A stretch of 10,628 bases of DNA, from the NCBI GenBank assembly GCA_964478455.1, contig CAYZJD010000138.1:1-10628 (forward strand). The letters run 5' to 3'. The stretch comes from CAYZJD01 sp964478455 (GTDB lineage Bacteria; Acidobacteriota; Terriglobia; Bryobacterales; Bryobacteraceae). Position numbers and translations under genes: made by a program. The notes below the pieces were generated by a model. That model was not told the DNA's origin and made no database searches. It worked only from the letters and a program-made list of their open reading frames with translations. Shown here one piece after another: positions 7,992 through 10,628 of this stretch (the first letter of the stretch is position 1; the number at the start of each line of letters is the position of its first letter).

Positions 7992-10043
7992 ATGTGCAAA
8001 CGAACCCTCGCCGCCGTTCTGCTGATGTCCGCAGGTTCCGCTTTCGCGGGCGACACCGATCGTCTCCCCCGCGCGAGGTGGCTTGAGAACGGGCTGATCG
8101 ACGCCGGAGGCTCTCACGAGCCCTATCTATTCGTCGTCCGCCGCGGCGGGCAGCCGCTCGATGCACTCGATGCCTACCGCGAGCAACACAGCGAGGAGTT
8201 GATCCGGCGCTTGAAGGAGCAAGGGGTGGAGGTGTTCCACACCCACCTCTACAAGGGCTTCGGCATGGCCGCGGAGAAGCCCGAAATGGTGGAGGCCAAG
8301 CGGGTGGCGGCCATCGCTCACCGACACGGCCTGAAGGTCGATTCTTACATCCAGTGGAATTCCATGATGTACGAGACCTTCTTCGCCGAGGAGCCCCGAG
8401 CGCAGAACTGGATCCAGCGGGATGCCCAGGGCAAGCCGGTCATGCTCGTCTACGGCTTTCAGCAGTCCTTCCGCTACCGGCCGTGTTTTTCCAACCGGGA
8501 GTATCTCGACTACCTCAAGCGAATCGTTCGCTACGCGGTTGAGGAAGTGAAGACGGACTTCATTCACTTCGACAATTTCGACTTGAATCCGGAGCCGGAT
8601 TCCTGCCACTGCGGCTCGTGCGTGCGCGGCTTCCGCGACCATCTCCGGACCAAGTACACAGCCGAGAAGTGGAAGGAGCGCTTCGGCTTCGACAACGTCG
8701 ACTTCGTCAATCCTCCGCTATGGAACGTGCAGAACCCCCCGGCGAACATGGAGATCATCTTCGATCCTGCGATCCAGGAGTGGATCGATTACCGCTGCCA
8801 GTCCATGGCCGATGCGCTGCGCGAGATGGCGACGTACGCCCGCTCGCTCAATCCTGAGGTTGCCATCGAGGTAAACCCGCACGGCATCACGGGCGGGAAC
8901 CGCGCCTGGGAGCGCGGTCTCGATCACGCGCGGCTTCTGAAGTGGACCGACGCGTTCTGGACGGAGGAAGAAGACCCGCCGGCGCTGCTCCCCGATGGCA
9001 GGCTGCTTTCCCGGATCCGCAGCTTCAAGCTCGCCAGTGCCTTTCAGAACATCCTGCTCACGTACATCTCCGACCATCCTCTATCCATGGCCGAGAGCCT
9101 GGCGTTCAACCAGACGATCGGCTACGCCGGCAACGATCCGTTGACGCCGGAGATACTCGAATACATCGCCTTCTACCGGAAGAACCGCGAGTTGTTCCTG
9201 CGAACGGAGGACGTGGCCACCGTGGCGGTACTCCGGTCCTATCCTTCCATCGCGTATCACAACGCGCGCGCCCAGCTCAGCGCGATTCTGGCGGAGCAGG
9301 CGCTGATCGAGGCCAGAATCCCGTTCAACCTCGTGTTCGATGAGCACCTGGCCGACCTTGGCAAATACCGGCTCCTCGTGCTCCCGGATTCCGAGTGCCT
9401 TTCGGACGATCAACTCGAGTCGATCAAGAAGTTCGTCAAGAGCGGCGGCGGGCTGGTGGCAACCGGACTGGTCGGCCTTTACGACGAATGGCGGCGCCTG
9501 CGCGTCCGGCCCGGGCTTTTCCCGCTGATCGAGTCCCAGCCGCCCGCGAAGGCCTACGAGGAAACCGTCGAAAGGACGGAGGCTGCCGGTCGTGAGGTTC
9601 GCAGGGACTACGAGCGCGGCCGGGTGGCCTACTTCCCCGCGATCGAGTTCGACGGGCCGCTTCCTCCGGCGGAGCCGTACTTCAACATCAGCAACAAGTA
9701 CTGGAAGAAACCGCGAAACTGGCGCGAAATCGCCGAGGCCGTCCGTTGGGCCGCCAAAGACGACGTGCCGCTGAGGATCGGAGGTCCTTCCCACCTTGTT
9801 ACGAACCTCGTCTCGCAGCCGGCGAAGAATCGCCTGTTGCTTCACCTCGTGAATTACAGCGCCAGGTCCGGGCGTTCGGTCAAAGGCGTCGAGGTCGCGC
9901 TTCGATATCCGGCCAAAGCGGCCACGCTGCTCGCGCCGGATCTCGCGCGACCGCTGCCGCTCAAGACGAAGACGGACAAGGGGACGACGCGCTTCACCGT
10001 TCCCGCGGTGAAGGTCTACGCAATTGTCGAAGTGAGCCGGTAG
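7992..10043 (+). CDS. Secreted GH42-like glycoside hydrolase-family protein with trimerisation-like domain
   Basis: The 683-residue product has a Sec signal peptide (MCKRTLAAVLLMSAGSAFA, cleavage after about residue 19). Residues about 40-400 look like a TIM barrel: KRVAAIAHRHGLKVDSYI (103-120), FIHFDNFD (190-197), AIEVNPHG (291-298) and TEEED (324-328). A cysteine set C165 plus C205-x-C207-xx-C210 matches the GH42 zinc site layout. Residues about 408-495 resemble the GH42 trimerisation (class I glutamine amidotransferase-like) domain, with YRLLVLPD and KSGGGLVATG. A beta-rich tail ends the protein. The DNF at 194-196 sits where GH42 has Asn-Glu, so the acid/base residue is missing. It may belong to an uncharacterised relative such as the hypothetical glycosyl hydrolase (GHL) groups. 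AAGG at 7979-7982 overlaps the upstream stop and serves this ATG at 9-nt spacing, so co-transcription with the esterase is likely. Substrate unknown. Confidence 0.8.
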   Translation: MCKRTLAAVLLMSAGSAFAGDTDRLPRARWLENGLIDAGGSHEPYLFVVRRGGQPLDALDAYREQHSEELIRRLKEQGVEVFHTHLYKGFGMAAEKPEMVEAKRVAAIAHRHGLKVDSYIQWNSMMYETFFAEEPRAQNWIQRDAQGKPVMLVYGFQQSFRYRPCFSNREYLDYLKRIVRYAVEEVKTDFIHFDNFDLNPEPDSCHCGSCVRGFRDHLRTKYTAEKWKERFGFDNVDFVNPPLWNVQNPPANMEIIFDPAIQEWIDYRCQSMADALREMATYARSLNPEVAIEVNPHGITGGNRAWERGLDHARLLKWTDAFWTEEEDPPALLPDGRLLSRIRSFKLASAFQNILLTYISDHPLSMAESLAFNQTIGYAGNDPLTPEILEYIAFYRKNRELFLRTEDVATVAVLRSYPSIAYHNARAQLSAILAEQALIEARIPFNLVFDEHLADLGKYRLLVLPDSECLSDDQLESIKKFVKSGGGLVATGLVGLYDEWRRLRVRPGLFPLIESQPPAKAYEETVERTEAAGREVRRDYERGRVAYFPAIEFDGPLPPAEPYFNISNKYWKKPRNWREIAEAVRWAAKDDVPLRIGGPSHLVTNLVSQPAKNRLLLHLVNYSARSGRSVKGVEVALRYPAKAATLLAPDLARPLPLKTKTDKGTTRFTVPAVKVYAIVEVSR

Positions 10044-10081
10044 CGTGCCGGCCCCGCACTCCGTTGCTGTTATGATGCGCT

Positions 10082-10085
10082 GGAG
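10082..10085 (+). promoter_or_regulatory. Ribosome binding site fixing the start at 10091
   Basis: GGAG lies 5 nt before ATG 10091. The overlapping ATG at 10086 runs into TGA after two codons, so 10091 is the only sensible start. Confidence 0.65.
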
Positions 10086-10090
10086 ATGAC

Positions 10091-10628
10091 ATGAGACCGC
10101 TCGCGGCTTTCCTCCTTCTTTGCGCTCTCGCTGCGCCCGTTTCCGGCCAGATCGGCAACGCCACGTGGGCCACGCCCGTTCCGAAGAGCTTCGCCGAGCC
10201 TGCTTGGTGGGACCAGGGCGTCGTCTTTGTCGGCAACTGGGAGCCGCTCGTCTTCCGGCTGCGCCACGGCGGCGAGCTGACCGTGAACGCTCTCGAGGAC
10301 TACCGGCGCGAGCACGCCCAAGAAACGGTCGTGAAACTCAAAGAGGCCGGCGTGAACATGATCCTCACGCACTTCTACAAGACCGGCCTCGATTCGGACG
10401 GCGAAGATATCGAGGAGACGAAGCGGCTCGCTGCGCTGTGCCACAAGCACGGCCTGAAAGTGGGGACCTACATCGGCGGAACCATCTTTGCCGAACTGTT
10501 GCTGCGCGACGCGCCGCAGGCCAAGGACTGGATCTGCTACGACGAGCACGGCGATCCGGTCCGCTACAGCACGCAGACCTATCGCTACCGGCCCGACTTC
10601 AACCACCCCGGCTATGTCGAGCACATGA
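10091..10628 (+). CDS. Secreted GH-like protein, paralogue of the preceding gene (3' end outside window)
   Basis: The frame is open from ATG 10091 to the window edge (179 codons plus one base) with no stop. Residues 1-19 form a Sec signal peptide (MRPLAAFLLLCALAAPVSG). The rest aligns along its length with the N-terminal barrel half of the preceding protein. LEDYRREH (68-75) matches LDAYREQH, LKEAGVNMILTHFYK (83-97) matches LKEQGVEVFHTHLYK, KRLAALCHKHGLKVGTYI (111-128) matches KRVAAIAHRHGLKVDSYI, and YRYRPDFNHPGY (164-175) matches FRYRPCFSNREY. The cysteine of the preceding protein's possible metal site (C165) is Asp169 here. The gene starts 47 bp after its paralogue's stop and is probably in the same operon. 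The catalytic half and C-terminal domains are not in the window, so activity cannot be judged. Confidence 0.85.
   Translation, partial: MRPLAAFLLLCALAAPVSGQIGNATWATPVPKSFAEPAWWDQGVVFVGNWEPLVFRLRHGGELTVNALEDYRREHAQETVVKLKEAGVNMILTHFYKTGLDSDGEDIEETKRLAALCHKHGLKVGTYIGGTIFAELLLRDAPQAKDWICYDEHGDPVRYSTQTYRYRPDFNHPGYVEHM

Noticed and set aside
10071..10076. TATGAT upstream of the last gene as a promoter
   Set aside because: Transcription would start at about 10083, inside the GGAG ribosome binding site, and no -35 element is present.

Overview
The window is about 10.6 kb of GC-rich bacterial DNA carrying one scaffold gap (100 Ns). No marker gene fixes the taxon. The high GC, the AAA+ ATPase facing a short secretin, and the cluster of Tat- and Sec-exported carbohydrate-type hydrolases would fit a soil-type Acidobacteriota (Bryobacterales/Solibacter-like). 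That is inference only; Planctomycetota or Verrucomicrobiota are not excluded. The exact 55-bp overlap flanking the gap points to a short-read, probably metagenomic, assembly.

Left part (1-3254): a tRNA-Arg(UCG) gene with encoded CCA lies on the minus strand, behind a perfect TATAAT box. Next to it, on the same strand, is an AAA+ ATPase with an N-terminal winged-helix-like region. Divergent from the ATPase, across a 90-bp spacer, is a secretin-type outer-membrane channel gene. The N-gap falls inside the secretin gene. The same 55 bases end the left contig and begin the right contig. Collapsing them gives one continuous 528-residue protein, so the apparent break is an assembly artefact and not a pseudogene.

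Middle (3276-5605): a stand-alone SIS-domain sugar-phosphate isomerase/deaminase follows the secretin by 21 bp. It converges on a class III PLP aminotransferase of the acetylornithine aminotransferase (ArgD) type, encoded on the minus strand.

Right part (5769-10628, plus strand): a tightly spaced run of exported proteins. First is a Tat-exported protein with two alpha/beta-hydrolase domains, the first with an intact Ser elbow and the second degenerate. Twelve bases later comes a Sec-exported protein resembling GH42 beta-galactosidases, with a GH42-type cysteine cluster and a trimerisation-like domain but without the canonical Asn-Glu acid/base pair. After it comes a second, diverged copy of the same family, cut by the window end. 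Together they look like a small exported glycan-degradation operon (deacylation plus glycoside cleavage or binding). The substrate cannot be read from the sequence.
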